Source of the DNA: Butyrivibrio sp. MB2005
GTDB taxonomy: Bacteria; Bacillota; Clostridia; Lachnospirales; Lachnospiraceae
Assembly: GCF_000424285.1 (NCBI RefSeq)
Contig: NZ_AUJP01000012.1
Coordinates: forward strand, 124,001 to 188,000
Direction: 5' to 3'
DNA length: 64,000 nucleotides
A program made the position numbers and the translations under genes. The number at the start of each line of letters is the position of its first letter. Position 1 is the stretch's first letter. The notes under the pieces were generated by a model. It was not told where the DNA came from. It made no database searches and saw nothing but the letters and a program-made list of their open reading frames with translations. Shown in pieces: positions 9,299-17,660 of this stretch.

Positions 9299-10777
9299 AT
9301 GAATAACATGCCCCAGGCTAAAATTGGTATCGTTGCAGTCAGCCGTGACTGTTTCCCGGCATCACTTGCAATCAATCGTAGAAAGGCACTTGTAGAGAGC
9401 TACACAAAGCTCTTCAACAAGGATGATATTTATGAGTGCCCTGTTTGTATCATCGAGAGCGAGACTCAGACACTTGAGGCTCTTGAGGATGTAAAGAAGG
9501 CTGGATGTAACGCACTTTGCGTATATCTTGGTAACTTTGGTCCTGAGATTTCAGAGACACTTCTCGCTGAGAAGTTTGGTGGTCCTGTAATGTTCTGTGC
9601 AGCTGCAGAGGAGTCACAGAATGACCTTATCGATGGTAGAGGAGATGCTTACTGCGGAATGCTTAACGCAAGCTACAACCTTCACCTTCGTAACGTAAAG
9701 GCATATATTCCTGAGTATCCTGTAGGAACAGCTGATGAGTGCGCTAAGATGATCAACGAGTTCGTTCCGATCGCAAGAGCACTTTATGGTCTTTCAGAGC
9801 TCAAGGTTATCAGCTTCGGTCCTCGTCCGATGAACTTCCTTGCTTGTAACGCTCCTATTCAGCAGATCTACAACATGGGTGCTGAGATTGAAGAGAACTC
9901 AGAGCTTGATCTTTTCGAGAGCTTCAACAAGCACGCTGGTGACGCTAGAATCGCTGACGTTGTTGCAGACATGGAGAAGGATCTTGGCGCAGGCAACAAG
10001 AAGCCTGAAATCCTTTCCAAGCTTGCTCAGTATGAGCTTACACTTCTTGACTGGATCGAGGAGCACAGAGGCGGTAAGAAGTATGTATGTATCGCTGGTA
10101 AGTGCTGGCCTGCATTCCAGACACAGTTTGGGTTCGTTCCCTGCTATGTAAACAGCCGTCTTACAGGCCGTGGAATTCCGGTATCATGTGAGGTTGATAT
10201 CTATGGTGCAATCTCAGAGTTCATCGGAACATGCATCTCCGGCGACGCTGTTACACTTCTTGACATCAACAACTCTGTACCTGCTGATATGTACGAAGAG
10301 TCCATCAAGGGCAAGTTCGACTACAAGCACACAGATACATTCATGGGCTTCCACTGCGGAAACACATGCACAAGCAAGCTTTCAAGCTGCGAGATGAAGT
10401 TCCAGAGAATCATGGCTAGAAACCTTCCTGAGGAAGTTACACAGGGAACACTTGAAGGTGACATCATGCCTGGTGATATCACATTCTACAGACTGCAGAG
10501 CACATCTGATAACCACCTTAAGGCATACGTTGCACAGGGCGAGGTTCTTAACGTACCTACAAGATCATTCGGTGGTATCGGTGTATTCGCTATTCCTGAG
10601 ATGGGAAGATTCTACAGACACATCCTTATCCAGCACAACTTCCCTCATCACGGAGCAGTTGCTTTCGGTCACTTCGGAAAGGCACTCTTCGAGGTATTCA
10701 AGTATGTTGGAGCAGAAGTAATCGGCTACAACCAACCTGCATCACTTCCTTATCCTACAGAGAATCCTTTCGCTTAA
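9299..10777 (+). CDS. L-fucose/L-arabinose isomerase family protein
   Basis: 492 residues with the fucose-isomerase family layout: an N-terminal Rossmann-like domain (KIGIVAVSRDCFPASLAINR, CNALCVYLGNFGPEI) and a C-terminal metal-site domain (CWPAFQTQFGFVPCYVNSRL, CEVDIYGAISEFIGT, MGFHCGNTC). These enzymes interconvert aldoses and ketoses with Mn2+. The exact sugar is unknown; no kinase, aldolase or transporter gene lies beside it in the window. A strong GGAGG ribosome site and biased codon use suggest high expression when induced. Confidence 0.85.
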   Translation: MNNMPQAKIGIVAVSRDCFPASLAINRRKALVESYTKLFNKDDIYECPVCIIESETQTLEALEDVKKAGCNALCVYLGNFGPEISETLLAEKFGGPVMFCAAAEESQNDLIDGRGDAYCGMLNASYNLHLRNVKAYIPEYPVGTADECAKMINEFVPIARALYGLSELKVISFGPRPMNFLACNAPIQQIYNMGAEIEENSELDLFESFNKHAGDARIADVVADMEKDLGAGNKKPEILSKLAQYELTLLDWIEEHRGGKKYVCIAGKCWPAFQTQFGFVPCYVNSRLTGRGIPVSCEVDIYGAISEFIGTCISGDAVTLLDINNSVPADMYEESIKGKFDYKHTDTFMGFHCGNTCTSKLSSCEMKFQRIMARNLPEEVTQGTLEGDIMPGDITFYRLQSTSDNHLKAYVAQGEVLNVPTRSFGGIGVFAIPEMGRFYRHILIQHNFPHHGAVAFGHFGKALFEVFKYVGAEVIGYNQPASLPYPTENPFA

Positions 10778-10816
10778 TTGCGGGATAAATAATCTCTTAT
10801 AAAAAGCCAAATAAAG

Positions 10817-10857
10817 CACCTCTCGAAACGGTATATCCTTTCGGGAGGTGTTTTTTC
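10817..10857 (+). terminator. Terminator of the isomerase gene
   Basis: CACCTCTCGAAA pairs with TTTCGGGAGGTG and is followed by TTTTTTCTT. Confidence 0.9.
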
Positions 10858-11004
10858 TTATGTATAACTTTATAAGTTGTATACAATATAGTTTGCGTTG
10901 TGGTAGAATCGAAGGAACATGAAACAGGCGGTAGTGTCAAATGATTTATGGAAGGTCGGTCAATCATTAGCTGCTTTTTAGTTTTTTACAGTTGCTGTTT
11001 TGAA

Positions 11005-11234
11005 TTACGTGGGTATCGTGAAAAACAATATTTATCCACGTAAGAAAATCAGGAAATGGTGAAGTGGATTACGGGGGTGAATGGGAAAATGTGATTTATC
11101 CACGTAAGATTGGCGGAAAAAAGGCTCAGGATTACGGGGGTGCTTAGAGAAATGAGATTCATCCACGTAAGAATGGCGGTAAAATGGCTAAAAATTACGG
11201 GGATGAAAAAAGAAAAACAATATTTTCCCCGTAA
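11005..11234. repeat. Four-unit tandem inverted-repeat array, 63-64 bp period
   Basis: Each unit is an inverted repeat of 39-40 bp: left arms begin TTACG at 11005, 11069, 11132 and 11195; right arms end CGTAA at 11043, 11107, 11170 and 11234. Outer arms read TTACGTGGGT/ATCCACGTAA in the first unit and TTACGGGGAT/TTCCCCGTAA in the last, so a changed arm base is compensated on the other side. The 18-20 bp between arms varies, while the 24-25 bp between units is similar (GAATGGCGGTAAAATGGCTA-like). The array ends 23 bp before the ATG of the dehydrogenase gene. The rest of 10858-11257 shows nothing codable with confidence. Confidence 0.85.
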
Positions 11235-11257
11235 TAAAACAGTGAGAGGAGCAGATT

Positions 11258-12229
11258 ATGAAAATAGTAGCGGCAGAAATAGACAGCGTCGGAAATGACA
11301 TTGATTACAGCGAACTGGAAGGCCTTGGGGATGTGACCTTTTATAAGGATAAGATAACACCGGAGAATGCGGCGGAGCGCCTTACTGGGATAGAAATCCT
11401 TTGCATCAATAAGTCTAAGATAACCCCTGAGATATTAGATAAAGCGCCGGACTTAAAGCTTATATGCGAGTTTGCTACAGGCTTTGACAATGTGGATATA
11501 AAGGCTTGCTCAGAAAGAGGAATAAAGGTTGCTAACGTTGCAGGCTACTCTACAATGTCAGTTGCACAGCATACCTTTGCGCTCCTTTTGTATATCATGG
11601 AATCCTTGAAAGAATATGATGAGTTTGTAAAAAGCGGTGAGTTTGCTGCGCAGGAACACTTCTGCAAACTGGATGTTCCTTTTCATGAGATCGATGGTCT
11701 CACCTGGGGCATAATCGGAATGGGAAATATCGGAAGAAAAGTTGCTCAGATAGCTACAGCATTCGGAGCAAAGGTAATTTTCTATTCTGCATCCGGAAGA
11801 TGTGAGCACACAGAGAAAGACGCTCAGTATGAGATGGTCAGCTTTGATGAACTGCTTAAGAGAAGCGATATCCTTTCTCTTCACTGTCCTCTTACAGACA
11901 ATACCAGAAATATCATCGACAAGGCTGCCCTTAAAAAAATGAAACCGTCAGCCATTCTCATAAATGTTGCTAGAGGCCCTGTTGTTAATGAAGAGGACCT
12001 CACGGAAGCGCTTCTTACCGGCGAGATAGCCGCTGCAGGTCTTGATGTTCTCGCAGTGGAACCCATGAGAAAAGACAGTCCATTCCTTCAGATTCAGGAC
12101 AGCAAAAAGCTCTTCATTACTCCTCACATGGCGTGGGCAAGCGTCGAAGCCAGAAGCAGATGCGTCAATGAAGTTGCCAAAAACATAGTGGCCTTTGGAA
12201 ATGGCGAAGAGAGAAATATTGTGAATTAA
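11258..12229 (+). CDS. D-2-hydroxyacid dehydrogenase
   Basis: 323 residues of the NAD-dependent D-isomer 2-hydroxyacid dehydrogenase family. The nucleotide-binding motif GMGNIG (in TWGIIGMGNIGRKVAQIATA) lies near residue 152; the substrate-side FATGFDNVDIKACSERGI, the catalytic Arg in NVARGPVVNEEDL and the Glu/His near GLDVLAVEP and TPHMAWAS are present. Candidate substrates are hydroxypyruvate, glyoxylate or other 2-keto acids; sequence alone does not decide. The ribosome site GAGAGGAG precedes ATG 11258. It is a single gene between the repeat array and a bidirectional terminator. Confidence 0.9.
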   Translation: MKIVAAEIDSVGNDIDYSELEGLGDVTFYKDKITPENAAERLTGIEILCINKSKITPEILDKAPDLKLICEFATGFDNVDIKACSERGIKVANVAGYSTMSVAQHTFALLLYIMESLKEYDEFVKSGEFAAQEHFCKLDVPFHEIDGLTWGIIGMGNIGRKVAQIATAFGAKVIFYSASGRCEHTEKDAQYEMVSFDELLKRSDILSLHCPLTDNTRNIIDKAALKKMKPSAILINVARGPVVNEEDLTEALLTGEIAAAGLDVLAVEPMRKDSPFLQIQDSKKLFITPHMAWASVEARSRCVNEVAKNIVAFGNGEERNIVN

Positions 12230-12261
12230 GATATTTTGCTTACTGTATATAAGCACATAAA

Positions 12262-12306
12262 AAACTCCTGTAGTGGTCGGTTTTTATTAACCAATTACAG
12301 GAGTTT
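12262..12306. terminator. Bidirectional terminator between convergent genes
   Basis: ACTCCTGTAGTGG pairs with CCAATTACAGGAGT; the hairpin is flanked by A-runs on the left and TTTT on the right, so it can serve both the dehydrogenase gene (+) and the nuclease-family gene (-). Confidence 0.85.
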
Positions 12307-12330
12307 TATACTCTGAACTAGAATTTGAAA

Positions 12331-13266
12331 TTACTTAGTAACCAGCTTAGAAGCAATCAATTCATCTGCTTCCTCGTCTGAAAATCCATACTTTCCTATG
12401 AGTTCCTCCTTTATGGAGTCTATAGGATTATTATTTCTGATGGCATAGGAAACCAGGATTTCAGCATCTTCTTTTTTAGTCTCAGTTTTGACTTCGGCTT
12501 CCCATTCTCTTTTCATAACAATCTCTCTATCCCAGGCTTTCATATAGTGTGAACTCACCTCCGATCTGCTTTTGACTTCAGATAATATGTTATCAAGTGA
12601 AATTACTCTCTCGTTATGATCTGATGGTAGTGTTCCATCTACTATGTATTTTAACATTTCCTCTAAGTCTTTTCCATAAGTCTGATCCTTGGTTATGACA
12701 TTGTTGTTGCCGTAAGCATAGAGAAAAATGTTAAGTCGTCCATCATCATATTCTATGTGAGGATGTGTCTTCAAATGCATTTTGGCTGCATAATACATAT
12801 CACCTGCAAGAAATGGATCATAGGACAAAATGGTCACAGAAACATAATCAGGAAGTTCTCTGTAGTCTGTACTTGAAGGAAGAGTGCGTTCATCCGACAA
12901 GGCAGAGTAATATCGCTGTCTTCTCGGAAGCGATAATCTATCGCTCTCTCGATCCTCAATTTCGAGATCATAAATTGTGACACTAAGATCGGATGATTCA
13001 GGTACAGGTTTTATCTGAGCATCAAATCGTATGCCGTGCAATCCCCAATCAATTCCAAGAAAAGTTTTTTGAGGTGTAACCTCGATGTCGGAAATCTCTT
13101 GGCCAAGTACCGTTGACAGTATGATTCCGGCAACGGTTTTAGCTCGTTCATTGTCCTCCATTACACTGTCAAAGAGGAAACCGTTAATGAGATTCATAGA
13201 TCGAACAGCCTTCTGGGCCTCTTCAAGAGTGATGCGACGCAAGAGCGCCGTTTTGTTGTTTTTCAT
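12331..13266 (-). CDS. PD-(D/E)XK nuclease family (Rpn/transposase-like) protein
   Basis: 311 residues. The N-terminal half has the arrangement of Rpn/PDDEXK_2-type proteins: GLHGIRFDAQIKP (catalytic Asp) followed by TIYDLEIEDRESDRLSLPRR, in which ExE replaces the usual ExK/ExQ, then QRYYSALSDERTL and a beta-strand YVSVTILSYDPF. The C-terminus is a charged helical region ending with LIGKYGFSDEEADELI. In Lachnospiraceae such genes occur in many copies; they are recombination-promoting or defence-like nucleases by family knowledge. No inverted terminal repeats were noticed, so it is not called an insertion sequence. Confidence 0.7.
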   Translation of the reverse strand: MKNNKTALLRRITLEEAQKAVRSMNLINGFLFDSVMEDNERAKTVAGIILSTVLGQEISDIEVTPQKTFLGIDWGLHGIRFDAQIKPVPESSDLSVTIYDLEIEDRESDRLSLPRRQRYYSALSDERTLPSSTDYRELPDYVSVTILSYDPFLAGDMYYAAKMHLKTHPHIEYDDGRLNIFLYAYGNNNVITKDQTYGKDLEEMLKYIVDGTLPSDHNERVISLDNILSEVKSRSEVSSHYMKAWDREIVMKREWEAEVKTETKKEDAEILVSYAIRNNNPIDSIKEELIGKYGFSDEEADELIASKLVTK

Positions 13267-13388
13267 AGAATTCCTTTCTATACATGCTTCTCCGGGCTTG
13301 TAAAAAGGAAAGTGAAATCATATGGAGGATAATTTAGCAGATTAAGAAGGCGCAGTCAATAAAAAGCGTTTTTACAGGAATGGGATAA

Positions 13389-13709
13389 TCATTCGTGTAA
13401 AAACGCATCAATCACAGTGTTGACAGCTTTCTTTTGGGTATCTGTCAGTACAAGATATTTAGAATTTAAGTCGGCCAGTTCTTCAGTAATCTGACCCTTT
13501 TCTAGCTGTTCTGAATCGCTGAAAAACTCAGCAAGGGTAATGCCAAAAACATCACACATGAGCTCAATTTTATCAAGACCGGGATATCTGTTATAGGAAT
13601 ACCAGGTAACAAAAGTGGTTTGAGGAATGCCGGTTAATTTGGCGAGTTTGTATACACTCATACCACGTGCTTCTCGAAGTTCCAAAATTCTGCCAAGGGC
13701 ATCGAACAT
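13389..13709 (-). CDS. XRE family helix-turn-helix regulator
   Basis: 106 residues from the ATG at 13709, which has GGGAGG seven bases upstream; an earlier in-frame ATG at 13739 has no such site. An HTH_3-type domain occupies about residues 5-60 (ELREARGMSVYKLAKLTGIP, then TTFVTWYSYNRYPGLDKIEL and FGITLAEFF). The C-terminal tail (LTDTQKKAVNTVIDAFL) is a helix common in this group of small regulators. It is 122 bp from the nuclease-family gene in the same direction and diverges from the Uma2 gene. Confidence 0.85.
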   Translation of the reverse strand: MFDALGRILELREARGMSVYKLAKLTGIPQTTFVTWYSYNRYPGLDKIELMCDVFGITLAEFFSDSEQLEKGQITEELADLNSKYLVLTDTQKKAVNTVIDAFLHE

Positions 13710-14093
13710 AGAAAAACCTCCCAATAGGTTTGCTTGCAAATATATTGCGCGATATTAAATATAACAATATCATTTCACTTTTGCGATAGCATTTTGTATT
13801 GTTTACGGGAATTATCACGAATTTAAAAGTTGTGATATTAGAATTTTAATACGCAAATGAGATATGAATAATTCGCAAAGAAGTAGATGTACATTTCAGA
13901 TACGAATCAATCATAATGATTAGAATTGCTGCAAAATCACTTTACGGAAGGGGCGGACAGATTTGTCCGCCCTTTCTATTTACAAAAGTATATAAAAATA
14001 TATAATAGTATTCAATAAGTATATAATAATATATAAAAGTATTGCATAATATGGGCGAAGTTGCAGAAACTCAATGCAATACGGGAGGTTTAA
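13710..14093. other. AT-rich intergenic region with an orphan terminator
   Basis: No convincing protein gene. GGGCGGACA (13951 on) pairs with TGTCCGCCC (to 13972) and is followed by TTTCTATTT, a good + strand terminator with no + strand gene before it in the preceding 240 bp. From 13985 to 14050 several TATAAT-like boxes occur in A+T-rich tracts, suitable for a Uma2-gene promoter. The left part must contain the XRE promoter on the other strand. Confidence 0.6.
13950..13979 (+). terminator. Orphan rho-independent terminator
   Basis: Nine-base perfect stem GGGCGGACA/TGTCCGCCC with a short GATT loop and a following T-rich run. It sits between two divergent genes, so it would end a short unannotated transcript or block read-through into the Uma2 gene. 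Confidence 0.75.
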
Positions 14094-14669
14094 ATGTCAG
14101 CAGTTTGCCGCAAAACAGTCATTGATTATTATGCATTGCCGGGTGAGATCAGGACAGAACTTATCGACGGTGATTTTTATGAGGTTCCAAGGAGAGGAAC
14201 ATTGCATCAGGATATCGCTTCATATCTTCATATCGTAATAGGAAGATATATTTTCGAGCAGGGGCTTGATTTGAAATTATATGAGGGATCGGTAAGCGTC
14301 ATGGTGGCATGCGATGACTACAATATGGTAGAGCCGGACCTGATGATAGTATCCGATAAGAGCATGATAGGAGGCCTCGAGATATATGGGGCGCCGGATT
14401 TTATTGCGGAGATAGTTTCCGACGGTACCAGGAAAAGGGATCTGATATCCAAGGTGAAGCTGTATAAGGATTCCGGGGTGAAGGAGTACTGGGTCATAGA
14501 CCCTGCAGCAGGGAATCTATATAAATATATATTTATGGAAGGAAAAGATGAGCCTGAAGTTTTTGACCTAGAGTGCTCAGTGACAGTCAGCATATTTGAT
14601 AACAGGCTCAGTGTAGATTTGTCCGGGATAAGGGATATCATAGATGAACATAACAGGATTCCTGTTTGA
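14094..14669 (+). CDS. Uma2 family endonuclease-like protein (DUF820)
   Basis: 191 residues with the PD-(D/E)XK-type Uma2 layout: RTELIDGDFYEVPRRGTLHQ, then VEPDLMIVSDKS (catalytic Asp), APDFIAEIVSDGTRKRDLISK and LYKDSGVKEYWVIDP. Uma2 proteins are nuclease-fold proteins of unsettled function, frequent in cyanobacteria and some Firmicutes. The ribosome site GGGAGG precedes ATG 14094 by five bases. It forms an accessory patch with the nuclease-family and XRE genes. Confidence 0.85.
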   Translation: MSAVCRKTVIDYYALPGEIRTELIDGDFYEVPRRGTLHQDIASYLHIVIGRYIFEQGLDLKLYEGSVSVMVACDDYNMVEPDLMIVSDKSMIGGLEIYGAPDFIAEIVSDGTRKRDLISKVKLYKDSGVKEYWVIDPAAGNLYKYIFMEGKDEPEVFDLECSVTVSIFDNRLSVDLSGIRDIIDEHNRIPV

Positions 14670-14760
14670 TGATGGCTTTGAGCAGGATTTTTTAAATAAA
14701 ACCTGGTGATTATGGCAAGAAATACAGATTTTCAGAGAGTTTTTAAATTATTCATTTGTT

Positions 14761-14789
14761 TTTACTTGTGCTGTGAGATATCATATAAT
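14761..14789 (+). promoter_or_regulatory. Probable promoter of the UDP-sugar pyrophosphorylase gene
   Basis: TTTACT (14761-14766), 17-bp spacer, TATAAT (14784-14789); a leader of roughly 90 bases would precede ATG 14885. Confidence 0.55.
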
Positions 14790-14884
14790 AGGTTTTCAAA
14801 TAGAAATAACACTCTACAGATATACTTATATAGATAGGGCATAACCTTAGCCTGTAGACTGTAATAAGTAAAAGGAGAAAAAAT

Positions 14885-16111
14885 ATGACTTTAGAAGAAG
14901 CAAAGAAGAAACTGGAAGCAAACGGACAGATGCATGTCCTTAAGTACTATGATGAGCTGTCAGGTGCAGAACAGGAAGCTCTGCTCCGGCAGATCGACGA
15001 GACAGATTTCGAGGTACTTAAGAATGCCAAGAATCTTGGTAAGGGCTCAAAGAGAGGCAAATTTGAACCTCTTGCCTGCATGCAGCTTTCAGAGATTGAA
15101 AAGAGAAAAGATGAGTTTAATGCCATTGGTACAGAGGCTATCAAGCAGGGCAAGGTAGCAGCATGTCTTCTTGCCGGCGGTATGGGTACAAGACTTGGCT
15201 CTGATGATCCCAAGGGTATGTATAACATTGGTCTTACTAAGGAAGTATTTATCTTCCAGAGAATTATCGAGAACCTTCTTGATGTAGTTAATGCTACAGG
15301 TTCATGGATTCATCTTTTCATTATGACCAGTGAGAAGAACCATGAGAAGACAGTTAAGTTCCTCACTGAGAAGAACTTCTTTGGATATAATGCAGAAAAG
15401 GTTACCTTCTTCAAGCAGGATATGGCTCCTGCATCAGATTATGAAGGTAAGGTATATATGGAAGCGAAGGGACGTATTTCTACATCTCCTAACGGAAATG
15501 CAGGTTGGTTTTCTTCTATGATTAAGGCAGGTCTTGATAAGACTCTTCATGCTGAGGGCATTGAATGGGTTAACATCTTCGCAGTTGATAACGTACTTCA
15601 GAGAATCTGCGATCCCTGCTTCGTTGGTGCTACAATCGCCCAGAAGGCAGAGGTTGGCGCTAAGGTTGTTAAGAAGAACGCTCCCGATGAGGGCGTTGGC
15701 GTTATGTGTCTTGAGGATGGCAGACCTTCAATCGTTGAGTACTATGAGCTTACTCAGGAGATGATGGATGCTAAGGACGAGGCAGGAGAGCCTGCTTACA
15801 ACTATGGTGTTATCCTTAACTACCTCTTCAACGTACCGGCACTTGAGCGTATTGCCAAGAACGAGCTTCCTCTTCACGTAGTTGAGAAGAAGATTCCTTA
15901 TATAAATGAGAACGGAGAGCTTATTAAGCCCGAGACTCCTAACGGATGCAAGTTTGAGCAGCTGGTTCTTGATATGATCCACGAGCTTGCAAGCTGTGTT
16001 CCTTACGAGGTTGTTCGTGAGTATGAGTTCGCGCCTATCAAGAACAAGACAGGTAAGGATTCAGTTGAGTCTGCAAGAGAGCTCTGCAAGAAGAACGGAA
16101 TTGAACTTTAA
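14885..16111 (+). CDS. UTP-dependent sugar-1-phosphate uridylyltransferase (UDPGP family)
   Basis: 408 residues of the eukaryote-type UDPGP family. The nucleotide-binding motif [20 protein letters not shown] is at about residues 93-112; [32 protein letters not shown], and [15 protein letters not shown] follow the family pattern for UDP-N-acetylhexosamine/UDP-glucose pyrophosphorylases. It makes UDP-sugars from UTP and a sugar phosphate; whether glucose, galactose or N-acetylglucosamine is used is not decidable here. The next gene, galE, starts 26 bp after its stop, which fits a UDP-glucose/UDP-galactose supply operon. Confidence 0.88.
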   Translation: MTLEEAKKKLEANGQMHVLKYYDELSGAEQEALLRQIDETDFEVLKNAKNLGKGSKRGKFEPLACMQLSEIEKRKDEFNAIGTEAIKQGKVAACLLAGGMGTRLGSDDPKGMYNIGLTKEVFIFQRIIENLLDVVNATGSWIHLFIMTSEKNHEKTVKFLTEKNFFGYNAEKVTFFKQDMAPASDYEGKVYMEAKGRISTSPNGNAGWFSSMIKAGLDKTLHAEGIEWVNIFAVDNVLQRICDPCFVGATIAQKAEVGAKVVKKNAPDEGVGVMCLEDGRPSIVEYYELTQEMMDAKDEAGEPAYNYGVILNYLFNVPALERIAKNELPLHVVEKKIPYINENGELIKPETPNGCKFEQLVLDMIHELASCVPYEVVREYEFAPIKNKTGKDSVESARELCKKNGIEL

Positions 16112-16137
16112 TTGAGGGTATTTTGGGAGGACAAAGA

Positions 16138-17154
16138 ATGGCTATTTTAGTAACAGGTGGTGCCGGATACATTGGCAGCCACACAGTAGTAGAACTTCAG
16201 AATGCTGGATATGATGTTGTTGTAATGGATAACCTTGCTAACGCAAGTGAGAAGGTTCTTGGCCGTGTTGAGGCTATCACAGGCAAGAAGGTTCCTTTTT
16301 ACAAGGCAGATATCCGCGACAGAGAAGGCCTTGAAGAGATCTTCACAAAGGAAAAGATTGACAGCGTTATTCATTTTGCAGGTCTTAAGGCTGTTGGTGA
16401 GTCAGTTCAGAAGCCTTGGGAGTACTATGATAACAACATCACAGGAACACTTACCCTTGTTGATGTAATGAGAAAGCATGGATGCAAGAATATCATTTTC
16501 TCATCATCTGCAACAGTATATGGTAATCCTGCATTTATTCCGATTACTGAGGAGTGTCCTAAGGGACAGTGCACCAACCCTTATGGTTGGACCAAGTCAA
16601 TGCTTGAGCAGGTTCTTACAGATATTCAGTTTGCTGATAAGGAGTGGAATGTAGTTCTTCTTAGATACTTCAACCCTATCGGAGCACACAAGAGCGGTAC
16701 TATAGGTGAGAACCCCAATGGTATCCCCAACAACCTTATGCCTTACATCACACAGGTTGCTGTTGGTAGACTTCCGAAGCTCAACGTATTCGGTAATGAC
16801 TACGATACACCCGATGGAACAGGTGTCCGCGATTACATTCATGTAGTAGACCTTGCTGTTGGCCACGTTAAGGCTCTTAAGAAGCTTGAGCCCGGCAGCG
16901 GACTTAACATCTACAACCTTGGAACAGGAGTTGGATATAGCGTTCTTGATATCGTTAAGAATTTCGAGGAAGCTAACGGTGTTAAGATTCCTTATGAGAT
17001 TCAGCCCAGACGTGCAGGAGATATTGCTACATGCTACTCAAATGCAGATAAGGCTGAAAAAGAGCTCGGCTGGAAGGCAGAGAACGGAATCCGTGAGATG
17101 TGTGAAGACTCATGGAGATGGCAGAGCCAGAATCCTAACGGATATGAGGAATAA
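16138..17154 (+). CDS. galE: UDP-glucose 4-epimerase
   Basis: 338 residues from ATG 16138, chosen because GGGAGG lies eight bases upstream; an extension to 16123 would overlap that site. The Rossmann motif [15 protein letters not shown], the catalytic SSSATVYG serine and [11 protein letters not shown]yr-Lys pair, and the RYFNPIGAH segment are all present. It interconverts UDP-glucose and UDP-galactose with bound NAD. It probably forms an operon with the uridylyltransferase gene upstream and the small gene downstream. Confidence 0.95.
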   Translation: MAILVTGGAGYIGSHTVVELQNAGYDVVVMDNLANASEKVLGRVEAITGKKVPFYKADIRDREGLEEIFTKEKIDSVIHFAGLKAVGESVQKPWEYYDNNITGTLTLVDVMRKHGCKNIIFSSSATVYGNPAFIPITEECPKGQCTNPYGWTKSMLEQVLTDIQFADKEWNVVLLRYFNPIGAHKSGTIGENPNGIPNNLMPYITQVAVGRLPKLNVFGNDYDTPDGTGVRDYIHVVDLAVGHVKALKKLEPGSGLNIYNLGTGVGYSVLDIVKNFEEANGVKIPYEIQPRRAGDIATCYSNADKAEKELGWKAENGIREMCEDSWRWQSQNPNGYEE

Positions 17155-17163
17155 TTGCAACCT

Positions 17164-17442
17164 ATGTTTAGATTATGGATCAGGCTGATTAACGACAATC
17201 ACCTTATAAAGGATATGACTGTTGAAGATAACACCATGGATACAAGGACCCATAAAGTGAAAAATGCATTGGAGAAGGCCTGCTATGAGTTTGACCTTAG
17301 TAAGCCTATATGGCTTAAGTCCACTGTGCATGATTTTCAGCTGCACAGCAAATGCAGATTTACAAAGGATGCATTTATTGAAGAAGTGCCATTCGATTAC
17401 ATGGAGATCCAGGTAATAGAGGAAGATGACTTCTATTATTGA
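17164..17442 (+). CDS. Small conserved hypothetical protein
   Basis: 92 residues from ATG 17164 (MFRLWIRLINDNHLI). The rest has NALEKACYEFDLSKPIWL and a C-terminal acidic FDYMEIQVIEEDDFYY. I recall similar short proteins in Lachnospiraceae with the same N-terminus and the FDYLEIQVIEED ending, but no function. No membrane segment or metal motif is seen. It begins 9 bp after galE, so it is probably translated from the same message; a TTG at 17155 is a possible earlier start. Confidence 0.7.
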   Translation: MFRLWIRLINDNHLIKDMTVEDNTMDTRTHKVKNALEKACYEFDLSKPIWLKSTVHDFQLHSKCRFTKDAFIEEVPFDYMEIQVIEEDDFYY

Positions 17443-17552
17443 TGTCGCGAAATAGCGCATAAATACTGACAAAGCATATAAATATTTCCCGGAACTGAGA
17501 TTGAACATTATGTTTAAATTTAGTTTTGGGAAATATTTTTTTGATACTTTTA

Positions 17553-17583
17553 TCACAATTTCGTCACAATCTCTGCCTATACT
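17553..17583 (+). promoter_or_regulatory. Probable activator-dependent htrA promoter with 11-bp direct repeats
   Basis: TCACAAT occurs at 17553-17559 and again at 17564-17570, an 11-bp period as used by OmpR-family response regulators. A -10 box TATACT follows at 17578-17583. No good -35 hexamer is present at the expected place (around 17555), where the repeats lie instead. Confidence 0.5.
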
Positions 17584-17660
17584 GATAACATACAAGGAAA
17601 AGAAAAACAGCATGGATAACATAAAAACAACAATTTATCAAAGAAAAGAGGTAATGAACC

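Noticed and set aside
10860..10909. Promoter after the isomerase terminator (TTGTAT ... TAGAAT)
   Set aside because: The spacing between the two boxes is 21 bp, too long for a sigma-A promoter; the ATAACTTTATAAGTTGTAT near-palindrome there is noted without assignment.
10997..11240. Possible CRISPR array in the regularly spaced repeats
   Set aside because: Four units only, a repeat of about 45 bp if the linker is taken as repeat, short 18-20 bp variable parts that are themselves A-rich and similar, and no cas genes in view. Inverted-repeat hairpins explain it better.
11110..11298. 62-codon open frame across the repeat array
   Set aside because: It arises because 63 is a multiple of three, so the repeat stays open; it runs into the dehydrogenase gene and has no ribosome site.
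12331..13266. Insertion sequence call for the nuclease-family gene
   Set aside because: No terminal inverted repeats or target-site duplication were found around the gene, and the product is of the PD-(D/E)XK type rather than DDE.
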